Below, in pieces: positions 17,196 through 26,083 of a stretch of DNA of 64,000 bases (the first letter of the stretch is position 1; each line of letters opens with the position of its first letter). The notes under the pieces were generated by a model. That model did no database searches, was not told the origin of the DNA, and saw nothing but the letters and a program-made list of their open reading frames with translations. The DNA comes from JAJEBT01 sp965214975 (GTDB taxonomy: Bacteria; Pseudomonadota; Alphaproteobacteria; MPNO01; UBA830). Both the position numbers and the translations under genes were made by a program. The stretch covers positions 1,922,001 through 1,986,000 of the forward strand of contig OZ244055.1 of the NCBI GenBank assembly GCA_965214975.1, written 5' to 3'.

Positions 17196-18188
17196 ATGAA
17201 GATCGACGTCTTCAACCACGTCTTTCCGCCCGAGTTCTTCGAGCGGGTCGAAGGGCTGATGCCCGACGCCGCCGTCAAGCGGTGGAAGGCCATCCGGACC
17301 ATCCACGACATGGACGCGCGGGAGCGCATGCTCGAGGAGTTCGACGACTACCGGCAGATCATCTCCATGTCGCAGCCGCCCGTCGACGCCATCGCCGGTC
17401 CGGAGGAGAGCCCGGGGCTCACCCGCATGGCCAACGACGGGATGGCGCGCATCTGCCGCGAGCGCGCCGACCGCATGCCGTGGTTCATCGCGTCGCTTCC
17501 GATGAACAACACCGAGGCCTCGCTCGCCGAGATCGACCGCGCCATCGACGAGCTCGGCGCGGTCGGCTTCCAGCTGTTCTCCAACGTGAACAACCGGGCG
17601 CTCGACCAGCCGGAGTTCCGCGACGTCTTCGCGAAGATCGCCGAACGCGGAAAGGTGATCTGGCTGCATCCGACCCGTCCGCCCACCCATCCCGACTACC
17701 TGACCGAGGACCGCTCCTTCCACGAGATCTTCTGGGGCTTCGGCTGGGCCTACGAGACGAGCGCGGCCATGGCCCGGATCGTGTGCTCGGGAATGTTCGA
17801 CGAGATCCCCGGTCTCAGGATCATCTGCCATCACTGGGGCGCCTACGCGCCCCACGCCGAGGGGCGGTTCTCGCCCAGCTGGGAGAGCCGCAACGCCGAC
17901 ATGGGCGGCGGACGGTCGTTCCGCGACGTGCTCAGGAAGCCGCTGGTGGAGTACTTCAAGGACTACTTCGGTGACACCGCGATGTTCGGCGCCCAGGCGG
18001 CGAGCCAGGCCGGGCTCGATTTCTTCGGTGCCGGCCACTCGTTCTTCGCGACCGACTGCCCCTACGACGAGGAGGGCGGCGCGCGCCTCATCCGCTCGAC
18101 CATCGAGGTCATCGGCAATCTCCGTTGCAGCGACGAGGACCGCCGGGCGATGTTCGAGGGGAACTCTCGGCGCGAACTCGGTCTTTAG
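17196..18188 (+). CDS. Amidohydrolase family protein (ACMSD/resorcylate decarboxylase-like, PF04909)
   Basis: A 330-residue TIM-barrel amidohydrolase-2 protein. It starts MKIDVFNHVFP, where the usual DxHxH metal motif reads D-x-F-x-H, so the first His is replaced by Phe. A WLHPTRPP segment (residue about 155) supplies a metal His, and ICHHWGAYAPHAEGR the next; the ATDCPYDEEGG segment holds the last metal Asp. Relatives include ACMSD, gamma-resorcylate decarboxylase and 4-oxalomesaconate hydratase. A role in the protocatechuate 4,5-pathway is possible, but the ligAB genes are 9 kb away. The Phe variant may be normal for its subfamily. Confidence 0.85.
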   Translation: MKIDVFNHVFPPEFFERVEGLMPDAAVKRWKAIRTIHDMDARERMLEEFDDYRQIISMSQPPVDAIAGPEESPGLTRMANDGMARICRERADRMPWFIASLPMNNTEASLAEIDRAIDELGAVGFQLFSNVNNRALDQPEFRDVFAKIAERGKVIWLHPTRPPTHPDYLTEDRSFHEIFWGFGWAYETSAAMARIVCSGMFDEIPGLRIICHHWGAYAPHAEGRFSPSWESRNADMGGGRSFRDVLRKPLVEYFKDYFGDTAMFGAQAASQAGLDFFGAGHSFFATDCPYDEEGGARLIRSTIEVIGNLRCSDEDRRAMFEGNSRRELGL

Positions 18189-18216
18189 GGCCGCGCCGGG
18201 CGGAGGCGGGCGGGGG

Positions 18217-19395
18217 ATGGCTGACGCTTTCGGCGCCTTTCTGCCCGGTCCGCCCGCGGCCGTTTCCGGCGCTCCGGAAGGGGCGCTTTCGGGAACCGCG
18301 TTCGCCGCCAAGGACGTCTTCGACGTGGCCGGCTTCCGCACCGGCAACGGCCAGCCCGTCTGGCGCGAGACCCATCCCCCCGCAACCGCCCACGCCGCCG
18401 CGGTGGCGCTCGCTCTCGACGCGGGCGCGTCGCTTGCCGGCAAGACGGTGTGCGACGAGATGTGCTACAGCCTCGCCGGCGACAACTCCCACTACGGCAG
18501 CCCGGTCAATCCGGCCGCCCCGGACCATTCCGTCGGCGGGTCGTCGTCGGGGTCGGCGGCGGCGGTGGCCGGCGGTCTCGTGGATTTCGCGCTGGGAACG
18601 GATTGCGGCGGCTCGGTGCGCTGCCCCGCGAGCTTCGCCGGCCTCCTCGGCATCAGGCCGACCCACGGCCGGGTTGCCGGCGACGGGGTGGTGCCGCTCG
18701 CCGCCTCGTTCGACGTGGTGGGCTGGTTCGCCCGCGACGCCGCGCTGTTCGCCTCGGTCGGCGGAGCGCTTCTGGGAGGCGACGCCAGACCGCTGTCTCC
18801 CGAACGGCTCCTTTTCGCCGAAGACGCCTTCGCGCGGCTGCCGGAAGACGAACGCCGCGCATGCGAAGCCGCCGCGAACCTCCTCGCCCGGAGACTCGGT
18901 CTCGAAACCGAAGCCGCGACGATCGCCGAAGACGGGCTGGACCGGTGGTTCGAGGCCTTCCGCCACCTGCAGGCCCTCGAGATCTGGAAAACCCACGGCG
19001 AATGGATCGAGCGCCACCGCCCGAGGTTCGGACCCGGCGTGAAGGAGCGCTTCGCCTTCGCCGCCGCGCTCGACGGACGGCACCGCGACGAACACCAGCC
19101 GACGCGCGACGCCGCCCGCGCGCGGCTCGCCGGCCTCCTCGGGGACGGCGGTTCGCTGATTCTGCTGCCCACCGCGCCCTGCAGTCCGAAACGCGGCGCC
19201 GGCGCCGCCGAAGTGGACGCCTTCCGGTCCCGAACCATGGGCCTGACATGCCCCGCGGGCCTTTCGGGCTTTCCCCAGATCTCGCTTCCCCTGGCGTCGC
19301 GCGAGACCCCTCTCGGAATCTCGCTGCTCGGCCCGCCGGGGACCGACGAGGCGCTTCTCGCGCTGTGCGCGGCGATCCGTCGCGACGGGGCCTGA
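18217..19395 (+). CDS. Amidase (amidase signature family)
   Basis: A 392-residue amidase with the Ser-cisSer-Lys triad: Lys in the FAAKDVFDVAG block, cis-Ser in VGGSSSGSAAAVAGG, and the nucleophile in GTDCGGSVRCPASFAGLLGIRPTHGRV. It is shorter than typical 450-500 residue members, with fewer residues between the signature and the C-terminus. It hydrolyses an amide bond of an unidentified small molecule, releasing ammonia. ATG 18217 follows GGCGGGCGGGGG. The CoxL-like gene begins 3 bases after its stop, so the two are co-transcribed. Confidence 0.9.
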   Translation: MADAFGAFLPGPPAAVSGAPEGALSGTAFAAKDVFDVAGFRTGNGQPVWRETHPPATAHAAAVALALDAGASLAGKTVCDEMCYSLAGDNSHYGSPVNPAAPDHSVGGSSSGSAAAVAGGLVDFALGTDCGGSVRCPASFAGLLGIRPTHGRVAGDGVVPLAASFDVVGWFARDAALFASVGGALLGGDARPLSPERLLFAEDAFARLPEDERRACEAAANLLARRLGLETEAATIAEDGLDRWFEAFRHLQALEIWKTHGEWIERHRPRFGPGVKERFAFAAALDGRHRDEHQPTRDAARARLAGLLGDGGSLILLPTAPCSPKRGAGAAEVDAFRSRTMGLTCPAGLSGFPQISLPLASRETPLGISLLGPPGTDEALLALCAAIRRDGA

Positions 19396-19398
19396 CCC

Positions 19399-21822
19399 AT
19401 GTCCGCCGCCGTCCCGAACGCCCGGCCCGGTCGCGGTTCCGGCTCGCCGCCGCCCGGCGGCGAGGGCATCGGCCGCGCCGTCCCGCGCAGGGAGGACGAG
19501 CGGTTCCTGCGCGGACAGGGCCGCTTCGTGGCCGACCTCGCTCTTCCGGGCCAGCGTCAGGCGGCGTTCGTCCGCTCCCCGCACGGCCACGCCGAAATCG
19601 AGTCCGTCGACGTCGCCGAAGCCGCCGGCATGCCCGGCGTCGTCGCCTGCCTCACGGGCGAGGACATGGCGGCCGACGGCGTTCGCCCCATGCCCTGCAT
19701 GTGGATCATGCAGGATTCGGACGGCGGAACCATGCCGGTCCCCCCGCGCTGGCCGCTCGCACGCGGCCGCGTGCGCCATGTCGGGGAACCCGTGGCGCTG
19801 GTCGTGGCGGCGACCGAGGAACAGGCCCGGGACGCGGCCGCGGCCGTGCGGGTGTCCTACGCGCCGCTTCCCGCGGTCACCGACGCCCCGGCGGCGCTCG
19901 CCGACGACGCGCCGCGGATCCATGCCGAGGTTCCCGGCAACCGCCTGTTCACCTGGGGCCGGGGAGACGCCGGCAGGGCCCGGGCCGCGATCGAGGCGGC
20001 CGAACACGTGGTCGAGATCGAGCTTCGCAACAACCGTCTAGCCTGCGGGGCGCTCGAGGCGCGCGCCTGCCTCGCGTCCCACGACGCGGCGTCGGGCGTC
20101 ACGACGCTTCACGACGCCACGCAGGCGCCGCACCTGGTCCGCCGGTCGGTGTGCGAGGCGCTGGCGCTGCGGACGCAGGAGCTCCGCGTGATCGCGCCGG
20201 ACGTCGGCGGCGGCTTCGGAACGAAGGGCAAGCACTATCCCGAGGAGACGGTTCTGGTGTGGGCCGCCCGGCGTCTCGAAGTCCCGGTGCGGTGGATCTC
20301 CGGCCGCTCCGAGGCGTTCTGCACGGATACCCAGGCGCGCGACCACGCCACCAGGGCGACCCTGGGCATGGACCGGGACGGCCGGTTCGTCGGGCTCGAG
20401 GTCAGCACGGTCGCGAATGTTGGGGCCTACGTCTCGACCTTCGGCGCCGCGATCCCCGGCGCGATCTACTCGGCGTTGCTGGCGGGCGTCTACGGCACCC
20501 CGGCGGTCCGCGTGAACGTCACCGGCGCCCTCACCAACACGGTGCCGGTCGACGCCTACCGGGGCGCCGGGCGTCCGGAGGCCTGCTACGTTCTCGAGCG
20601 CCTCGCGGACCGGGCGGCGCGGGCCAGCGGCCTCGACCGGGCCGAGATCCGGCGCAGGAACCTGGTTCCCGCCGACGCCATGCCCTACAGCACCCCGGTC
20701 GGCCCGGTCTACGACTCCGGAAACTTCCCGGGAATCCTCGACACGCTTCTCGAGGCCGGAGACTGGAAGGGCTTCGCGGCGCGGCGCGACGAGGCCGCGG
20801 CCCGCGGCATGCTCCGCGGCGTCGGCCTGTGCATGTTCGTGGAAACCTCGGGCGTCGCGCCCTCGCGCCTGGCGGGCGCGCTCGGCGCCCGGGTCGGTTT
20901 CTTCGAGAGCGCGGAGATCCGCGTGGCCGGCGACGGCGGCGTCCAGGTGCTGGCCGGAACGCACAATCACGGGCAGGGCCACGAGACGACCTACGCGCAG
21001 ATCCTCGCGGACCGGCTCGGCGTGCCGCTGTCCTCGGTCGAAGTCGTCGAGGGCGACACCGGCGTCGTGCCGATGGGCACCGGCACCTTCGGCTCGCGGT
21101 CCATCGCCGTCGGCGGATCGGCGATCTCCTCGGCCGCGGAAAAGATCGTCGCCAAGGGGCGGCTGGTCGCCTCGGGCCTGCTCGAGGCGGATCCCGGGGA
21201 CGTCGTTTTCGCCGACGGCGCCTTCCTGGTCGCCGGCACCGACCGGCAGGTGACCTTCTCCAAGGTCGCCGAAGCCGCCAATCTCGGCCACGCTCTCCCC
21301 GACGGCGTCGAGCCCGGCCTCAGCGAGAGCGCGTTCTACGATCCGCCGAACTTCGCCTATTCCAACGGCGGCCATCTCTGCGAACTCGAGATCGACCCCG
21401 AGACCGGCGCGATCGAGATCCGGAACTATCTCACCGTCGACGACATCGGGACGGTGATCAATCCCGTGATCGTGCACGGCCAGATCCACGGCGGGCTGGC
21501 GCAGGGCATCGGACAGGCCATCGCGGAACGCTGCGTCTACGATCAGGGATCGGGGCAGCTACTGTCGGGATCGTTCTCGGACTACTGCGTGCCGCGGGCC
21601 GACGACCTGGTGAATTTCGAGGGGCTGCTCGACGAATCCAGTCCCTGCACCCACAACCCGCTGGGCGCCAAGGGATGCGGCGAGTCGGGGTCGATCGGCG
21701 CGCCCGCGGCCGTCGTCAGCGCCGCCCTCGACGCGCTCGCGCCGTTCGGCGTCGAGGATCTCGACATGCCCCTGACCCCGAACGCGGTCTGGAACGCGCT
21801 CTCCCGGCACGCCGCGAAATAG
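19399..21822 (+). CDS. Xanthine dehydrogenase family molybdopterin-binding subunit (CoxL-like)
   Basis: A 807-residue large subunit of the molybdenum hydroxylase family. Family blocks: GRAVPRREDERFLRGQGRFVADL at the N-terminus, PDVGGGFGTKGKHYPEE for molybdopterin binding, VPVDAYRGAGRPEACYVLERL and the C-terminal NPLGAKGCGESGSIGAPAAV with the catalytic Glu. The active-site loop reads AYRGAGRPE instead of the AYRCSFR of true form I CO dehydrogenase, so oxidation of an aldehyde or heterocycle is likelier than CO. The FAD subunit (CoxM) and the 2Fe-2S subunit (CoxS) are not adjacent. A CoxG-like protein is encoded 24 kb away. Confidence 0.88.
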   Translation: MSAAVPNARPGRGSGSPPPGGEGIGRAVPRREDERFLRGQGRFVADLALPGQRQAAFVRSPHGHAEIESVDVAEAAGMPGVVACLTGEDMAADGVRPMPCMWIMQDSDGGTMPVPPRWPLARGRVRHVGEPVALVVAATEEQARDAAAAVRVSYAPLPAVTDAPAALADDAPRIHAEVPGNRLFTWGRGDAGRARAAIEAAEHVVEIELRNNRLACGALEARACLASHDAASGVTTLHDATQAPHLVRRSVCEALALRTQELRVIAPDVGGGFGTKGKHYPEETVLVWAARRLEVPVRWISGRSEAFCTDTQARDHATRATLGMDRDGRFVGLEVSTVANVGAYVSTFGAAIPGAIYSALLAGVYGTPAVRVNVTGALTNTVPVDAYRGAGRPEACYVLERLADRAARASGLDRAEIRRRNLVPADAMPYSTPVGPVYDSGNFPGILDTLLEAGDWKGFAARRDEAAARGMLRGVGLCMFVETSGVAPSRLAGALGARVGFFESAEIRVAGDGGVQVLAGTHNHGQGHETTYAQILADRLGVPLSSVEVVEGDTGVVPMGTGTFGSRSIAVGGSAISSAAEKIVAKGRLVASGLLEADPGDVVFADGAFLVAGTDRQVTFSKVAEAANLGHALPDGVEPGLSESAFYDPPNFAYSNGGHLCELEIDPETGAIEIRNYLTVDDIGTVINPVIVHGQIHGGLAQGIGQAIAERCVYDQGSGQLLSGSFSDYCVPRADDLVNFEGLLDESSPCTHNPLGAKGCGESGSIGAPAAVVSAALDALAPFGVEDLDMPLTPNAVWNALSRHAAK

Positions 21823-21882
21823 CCCCGGCCGGACGACGCCGCGGACGGCGCGTCAATCCAGCGGCTTCCTTTGGATGGAGAA

Positions 21883-21958
21883 TGGTGCCCAGGGGCGGAA
21901 TCGAACCACCGACACCCGCATTTTCAGTGCGATGCTCTACCAACTGAGCTACCTGGGC
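21883..21958 (-). tRNA. tRNA-Phe (GAA anticodon)
   Basis: A 76-base cloverleaf including an encoded CCA end: acceptor GCCCAGG pairs with CCTGGGC, D arm GCTCAGTTGGTAGAGC, anticodon stem TCGCA/TGCGG with loop CTGAAAA (anticodon GAA), T arm GGTGG-TTCGATT-CCGCC. The tRNA lies next to the restriction-modification pair, but I find no integrase gene and no copy of its 3' end as an attachment site. Confidence 0.96.
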
Positions 21959-22356
21959 ATCCGCATGCGCCCCGCGGGGCGCGAACGGCCGTCATCATAC
22001 GGTCTGCGGCCCAGAGAGGCAAGCGCCGGCCTTACGGGCGCACAGCTCGTTTTCTCCGGCAACCGGTGAACCGGCCTGTCCGACGGGTCGTTCGGGAGCG
22101 CATTTCCCCCTCTGCGTGCCGGTTCGGACCTGATGGATGCGCCCTCGACCGCACGGCAGGCGGATCCGAACCGGATCCGGCCGACTGGCGGCGCCCTCGA
22201 AGCCCGCAGACCGCCGTGACGGTACGGACGGAAACCCCGACCCGGCCTGGGGCGGATGCCCGGCCGGCGTGGAACAGTCCTGCCGCGGGCAATGGAACGG
22301 TTGGCGATTCGTTCTCATGACCAGTATTCTTGTCCACGAGAAAGGGACTGAGGGAC
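21959..22356. other. Non-coding spacer between tRNA-Phe and the methyltransferase gene
   Basis: 398 bases without a convincing gene. It should contain the promoter for the minus-strand tRNA near 21960-22010 and that of the RM operon near the right end. The sequence AAAGGGACTGAGGG just before 22357 is the likely ribosome-binding site. I see no integrase or clear repeat. Confidence 0.5.
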
Positions 22357-23409
22357 ATGGCAGACATGATCGTTGACGGACGGGACCGGGGAAGTGCGGC
22401 TTTGCACTTGGGATCGGCGGAAGAGGTTTACGCGAAATGGCCTGCTCCCGACGTGATCGTTTCCGACGGCGCTTACGGGGTCGGGGGCTTTCCGGGGGAT
22501 CCGCGAACCCCGGACGGTCTGCGGGACTGGTACGGACCGCATGTCGACGCTTGGGCGCAGAAAGCACACCCCGCCACGACCCTGTGGTTCTGGAACACCG
22601 AGATCGGCTGGGCGACGGTGCACCCGCTGCTGGACCGGGGCGGTTGGGAATATGTGCAGGCGATCATCTGGAACAAGGGAATCGCTCACGTTGCGGGAAA
22701 CGTCAACGGAGACACGATTCGACGTTTGCCAACGGTGACCGAGATCTGCGTCTTCTATCGTCGGCGCCTGGAGTTCGCGGTCGGCGAACGAACGCTGTCC
22801 GCTCAGCAGTGGTTGCGCTCCGAGTGGGTCAGGACCGGCCTGCCGCTCCACGCGGCCAACGCTGCCTGCGAAGTGCGCAACGCCGCCACCCGCAAGTACC
22901 TCACGCAGGACTGGTTGTGGTACTTCCCGCCCGCCGAGGCGATGGAACGCTTGGTGGCGTACGCCAACGGGCACGGTGATCCCGACGGTCGCCCCTACTA
23001 TTCGCTCGACGGCCGAAGGCCCGTCACCGGCGTGGAATGGGCGAGACTGCGCCATCCCTGGAATCATCGGCACGGGGTGACCAATGTCTGGTCACATCCC
23101 CCGCTGAACGGTTCCGAACGCTATCGTGGCGGTGGCAGGCGTTCCGCGCCAAGGGTGCACAGGCCGGGCCGAAATGCGGCCACGCACCTGAACCAGAAGC
23201 CGGTTCTGTTCATGCGCCGGATTCTCGAGGCGGTTTCCCGCGAGGGCGATGCCGTATGGGAGCCGTTCGGAGGTCTCTGTTCAGCCTCTGTCGCCGCGAT
23301 CCAGCTCGGCCGCAGGGCGTTCGCCGCAGAACCCGACCCGGATTTCGGAGCGCTCGCGAAGGAGAGACTCGACGGAACTCTCGCCGATCACCTGATCGAG
23401 GCGGCATGA
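22357..23409 (+). CDS. Site-specific DNA methyltransferase of a Type II RM pair
   Basis: A 350-residue DNA methyltransferase. Motif IV is VSDGAYGV near residue 39, an unusual S-D-G-x-Y form instead of DPPY. DWYGPHVDAW, TTLWFWNTEIGWATVHPLL and IIWNKGIAHVAGN follow, a set I associate with a family of probably N4-cytosine enzymes. Motif I at the C-terminus is VWEPFGGLCSASVAAIQLGR, preceded by THLNQKPVLFMRRIL, giving the beta-class order. ATG 22357 follows AAAGGGACTGAGGG. Its stop overlaps the next gene's ATG (ATGA), so the pair is translationally coupled. It protects self DNA from the nuclease encoded next. Confidence 0.85.
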   Translation: MADMIVDGRDRGSAALHLGSAEEVYAKWPAPDVIVSDGAYGVGGFPGDPRTPDGLRDWYGPHVDAWAQKAHPATTLWFWNTEIGWATVHPLLDRGGWEYVQAIIWNKGIAHVAGNVNGDTIRRLPTVTEICVFYRRRLEFAVGERTLSAQQWLRSEWVRTGLPLHAANAACEVRNAATRKYLTQDWLWYFPPAEAMERLVAYANGHGDPDGRPYYSLDGRRPVTGVEWARLRHPWNHRHGVTNVWSHPPLNGSERYRGGGRRSAPRVHRPGRNAATHLNQKPVLFMRRILEAVSREGDAVWEPFGGLCSASVAAIQLGRRAFAAEPDPDFGALAKERLDGTLADHLIEAA

Positions 23410-24383
23410 AGTCCTCACGTCCCGCGCGCCGGCAAGGCACCGGCGACCGCCCGGGCTTTCAGGCTCCGCAGCAGTCGACCGGCCAACCCGTGCGTCATCA
23501 GTTCGCGACGAGGGACGCGAAGGGGATTCTCGTACGCGGTGTCACGGAAGCGCTTGGCGCCATTCCCGTCCATTTTCGCACCACCACCAGGATCGACGGC
23601 CTCCACGCCGGCGACCTGTTCAGCCTGAACGCGGTCATGGGCAACACGATCGAGGTGCAGGTTGTCGACACGCTCAATCGACTGCGGCATGTCTGGGATC
23701 CGGACGGTTCCCTGCAGGGTCACGCTTTCGTTCGATCCGCGCAGACGTTTCCCGATGTGCGACTGGTCGATTCAGGGGCAAGTCCCGTCCTCGGCATCGA
23801 ACTCAAGGGCTGGTACCTGCTCTCCAGGGAGGGGGAGCCAAGCTTTCGCTATGCGGTGTCACCGGACGCCTGCGCTCCGCAAGACCTGCTTGCTGTGGTT
23901 CCCTGGCATCTCGAACATGTCCTGTCGGGGCCCCCGGTCGTGCACGCGCCTTATATCGAGCAGGCGCGGTACGTTGCCCAATATCGCGATTGGTGGTGGG
24001 AAAACGGCAGGAGAACGAGAGACGGTCCTTCCGAACGGAAAGTGAATCGCCCCGCCGATCCGGTGAGTCCTTATCCGTCGCCGAAATCAAGGATCGTTTC
24101 CCAACCGGTTCGTGATCCCGGGAAGAACTTCGGGAGAGTGGCTCGGATCGACCAGTTGATGAGCAAGTACACCGAAACCATGATCACGCAGGAAATAGCC
24201 GGCATTCCGGCCGAGCACTGGATCGCTTTCTTCCGGAGACATGCCGAGGCAAGAGATTCCCGCAGGATCGTCAAGGAACTGGAGCAGGCTCTCGAGCGAC
24301 TCGGGTTGGAGCGGAAGGCAGCGGAAGAGGTCGTCAAGGCAGTCCGGCGCATCGTGGATGAGTTTCCACAGGGCACGTCCTGA
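23406..24383 (+). CDS. Probable Type II restriction endonuclease (PD-(D/E)XK)
   Basis: A 325-residue protein I cannot match to a named enzyme. A PD-(D/E)XK core is visible: Pro116-Asp117 in FPDVRL, then Glu132-x-Lys134 in LGIELKGWYLL, separated by the expected ~14 residues. It starts at ATG 23406, overlapping the methyltransferase stop by 4 bases. The N-terminal 30 residues are basic and probably disordered; the last ~80 form amphipathic helices (IVKELEQALERLGLERKAAEEVVKAV). Coupling to a methyltransferase, the nuclease core and the size argue strongly for the cognate restriction enzyme. Recognition site unknown. Confidence 0.75.
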   Translation: MKSSRPARRQGTGDRPGFQAPQQSTGQPVRHQFATRDAKGILVRGVTEALGAIPVHFRTTTRIDGLHAGDLFSLNAVMGNTIEVQVVDTLNRLRHVWDPDGSLQGHAFVRSAQTFPDVRLVDSGASPVLGIELKGWYLLSREGEPSFRYAVSPDACAPQDLLAVVPWHLEHVLSGPPVVHAPYIEQARYVAQYRDWWWENGRRTRDGPSERKVNRPADPVSPYPSPKSRIVSQPVRDPGKNFGRVARIDQLMSKYTETMITQEIAGIPAEHWIAFFRRHAEARDSRRIVKELEQALERLGLERKAAEEVVKAVRRIVDEFPQGTS

Positions 24384-24456
24384 GTGTCTGAATCATGGTT
24401 GCATCAAGCAGTTGCGGGGACTTCGCATCGGACGAGGCGGCGTGCGGGAACCCCGA

Positions 24457-24660
24457 TCAGGGCCGTCCGGAACCGTCGTGCCCGCCCGCCGGTTCCCCGG
24501 CCTCCAGCGGCCCGACATCCTCGTCATCCGGACTCGCCGCGATGGCGTAGGCTCCACTGAACCAGCGCCCGAGATCGATGTCGGCGCACCGTCTCGAGCA
24601 GAAGGGCCGGTGCTTCGGCGAACCCGGACGCTCGCAGACCGGACAGACGCCCGTCGGCAT
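24457..24660 (-). CDS. yacG: DNA gyrase inhibitor YacG
   Basis: A 67-residue zinc protein. The four zinc cysteines are Cys6, Cys9, Cys21 and Cys25 in MPTGVCPVC...FCSRRC, followed by the diagnostic DLGRWFSGAYAI. In E. coli YacG binds GyrB and blocks DNA binding. I chose ATG 24660 because it leaves exactly the family N-terminus. It lies 13 bases downstream of the RNase G gene in the order infA-maf-rng-yacG, which is typical of alphaproteobacteria. Confidence 0.93.
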   Translation of the reverse strand: MPTGVCPVCERPGSPKHRPFCSRRCADIDLGRWFSGAYAIAASPDDEDVGPLEAGEPAGGHDGSGRP

Positions 24661-24673
24661 GCGGTTCCCCCTC

Positions 24674-26083
24674 CTATCCGGGAGCGAACTCGTACCGGTG
24701 AGTCTCGAACTCCGCCTCGGCGTGGATCTCGATGCGCCGCGCCATGCCGACCGCCAGGCCGCGAAGGGCGTCCGCGTAGCGGCCGCCGAGCACCGCCGCG
24801 ACTTCCGGGGCGACATGCACCATGACGCCGCCCGCCGGCAGCGTCCCGTGCCGAAGCGCGCGCAGAACCTCGGCGCCGGCGGCGTCCGCGGACATCGTGC
24901 GCCCGCCGCCCCGGCAGGCCGGGCAGGGCTGCGTCATCAGTTGCGAGAGCGCGCGGCGGCGGCGGCGGCGCACCAGCTCCACGAGTCCCGATCTCGTGCG
25001 CCCGAGCACGCGGGTCGGATTGCGGTCGCGCGCCGCGGCCGTTTCGAGAACGCCCACGATTTCGTTCCAGTGATCGGCCTTCTCCATGCCGATGAAATCG
25101 ATCACGATCAGGCCCGAGAGATTCCGCAGCCGGATCTGGCGGAACGCTTCCGCCGCCGCCTCGCGGTTGACCTCGAAGGCGGACCGTTCGGGGTCGCGGC
25201 CGCTCCCGGACGAGCCCGAGTTCACGTCGATGGCGGTCAGGGCCTCGGTGCTCTCGATCACCAGGCCCGCGCCCGAGGGAAGCCTCACGCGCCGTTCGCC
25301 GGCCTCCTCGATCTGCGCCGCTATGCCCGCGCTCTCGAACAGGTCGCCGCCGGACGCGCGCAGCTCCACGCGCTCCCGCGCCCGCACGGCTTCGCCGTGG
25401 CGGCGCACCGCGTCGGCGACCTTGCCGTCGTCGACGACCACGCGGTCGACGCGGTCGGGCGCGTGGTCGCGCAGGATCCTTGCCAGCGGATCGCTCTCGG
25501 AATGGAGACAGGCCGGGGCGCGGGCCGTTTCCGACGCCGCGCGGACGGTTTTCCACTCCGTCCGGAGCTCCCGGAGGTCGCCTTCCAGTTCCTCGCGGGA
25601 AGCTCCGGCCGCGGCGGTGCGCAGGACGATCCCCTCCTCGGGCCCGCGGATCTCGTCCACGAGGCCGGTCAGCCGTTCGCGCTCGGCGCCGTCGAGGATC
25701 CTGCGCGACACCGAGACTCCGCCCCCGCCGGGCAGGTAGGCCAGACGGCGCGCCGGCAGCGACAGGCGCCGCGACAGCTGGGCGCCCTTGCGCCCGGCCG
25801 GATCCTTGACCGCCATCACGAGCACGGCCTCGCCCTCGTGCGGGGACGTTCCGCCGCCGTTCCGTCCCTCGTCGAGAACGAGAAAGCCCGACCGCTCGAG
25901 GCCGATGTCGACGAACGCGGCGCCCATGGCGTGCATGACGCGCTCGACGCGGCCGAGATAGATGTTGCCGACGACGCTGGCGTCACCGTGGCGGTCGACC
26001 GAGACCTCGACAACGGCGCCGTCGTCGACCAGAGCCGAGCGGATTTCCGCCGGCGCGACGCTTATGAAGAGCTCTCTCGGCAC
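24674..26083 (-). CDS. rng: Ribonuclease E/G family protein (RNase G-like)
   Basis: A 469-residue endoribonuclease. An N-terminal S1-like domain is marked by VGNIYLGRVERVMHAMGAAFVDIGLERSGFL. The DNase I-like catalytic part has Asp in TAIDVNSGS and Asp in LIVIDFIGM, which bind the catalytic metal, and the zinc-link CPACRGGG joins dimers. It lacks the long C-terminal scaffold of RNase E, so RNase G is the better name. No ATG fits; GTG 26083 (VPRELFISVAP) is the likely start and overlaps the end of maf by 22 bases. It processes rRNA and mRNA in the cytoplasm. Confidence 0.9.
   Translation of the reverse strand: MPRELFISVAPAEIRSALVDDGAVVEVSVDRHGDASVVGNIYLGRVERVMHAMGAAFVDIGLERSGFLVLDEGRNGGGTSPHEGEAVLVMAVKDPAGRKGAQLSRRLSLPARRLAYLPGGGGVSVSRRILDGAERERLTGLVDEIRGPEEGIVLRTAAAGASREELEGDLRELRTEWKTVRAASETARAPACLHSESDPLARILRDHAPDRVDRVVVDDGKVADAVRRHGEAVRARERVELRASGGDLFESAGIAAQIEEAGERRVRLPSGAGLVIESTEALTAIDVNSGSSGSGRDPERSAFEVNREAAAEAFRQIRLRNLSGLIVIDFIGMEKADHWNEIVGVLETAAARDRNPTRVLGRTRSGLVELVRRRRRRALSQLMTQPCPACRGGGRTMSADAAGAEVLRALRHGTLPAGGVMVHVAPEVAAVLGGRYADALRGLAVGMARRIEIHAEAEFETHRYEFAPG

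Noticed and set aside
19399..21822. A true form I CO dehydrogenase
   Set aside because: The active-site loop lacks the Cys-containing AYRCSFR sequence and the other two subunits are not adjacent.
21883..24383. An integrated element at tRNA-Phe
   Set aside because: No integrase, no duplicated tRNA 3' end and no phage genes; only an RM pair lies on the 5' side of the tRNA.
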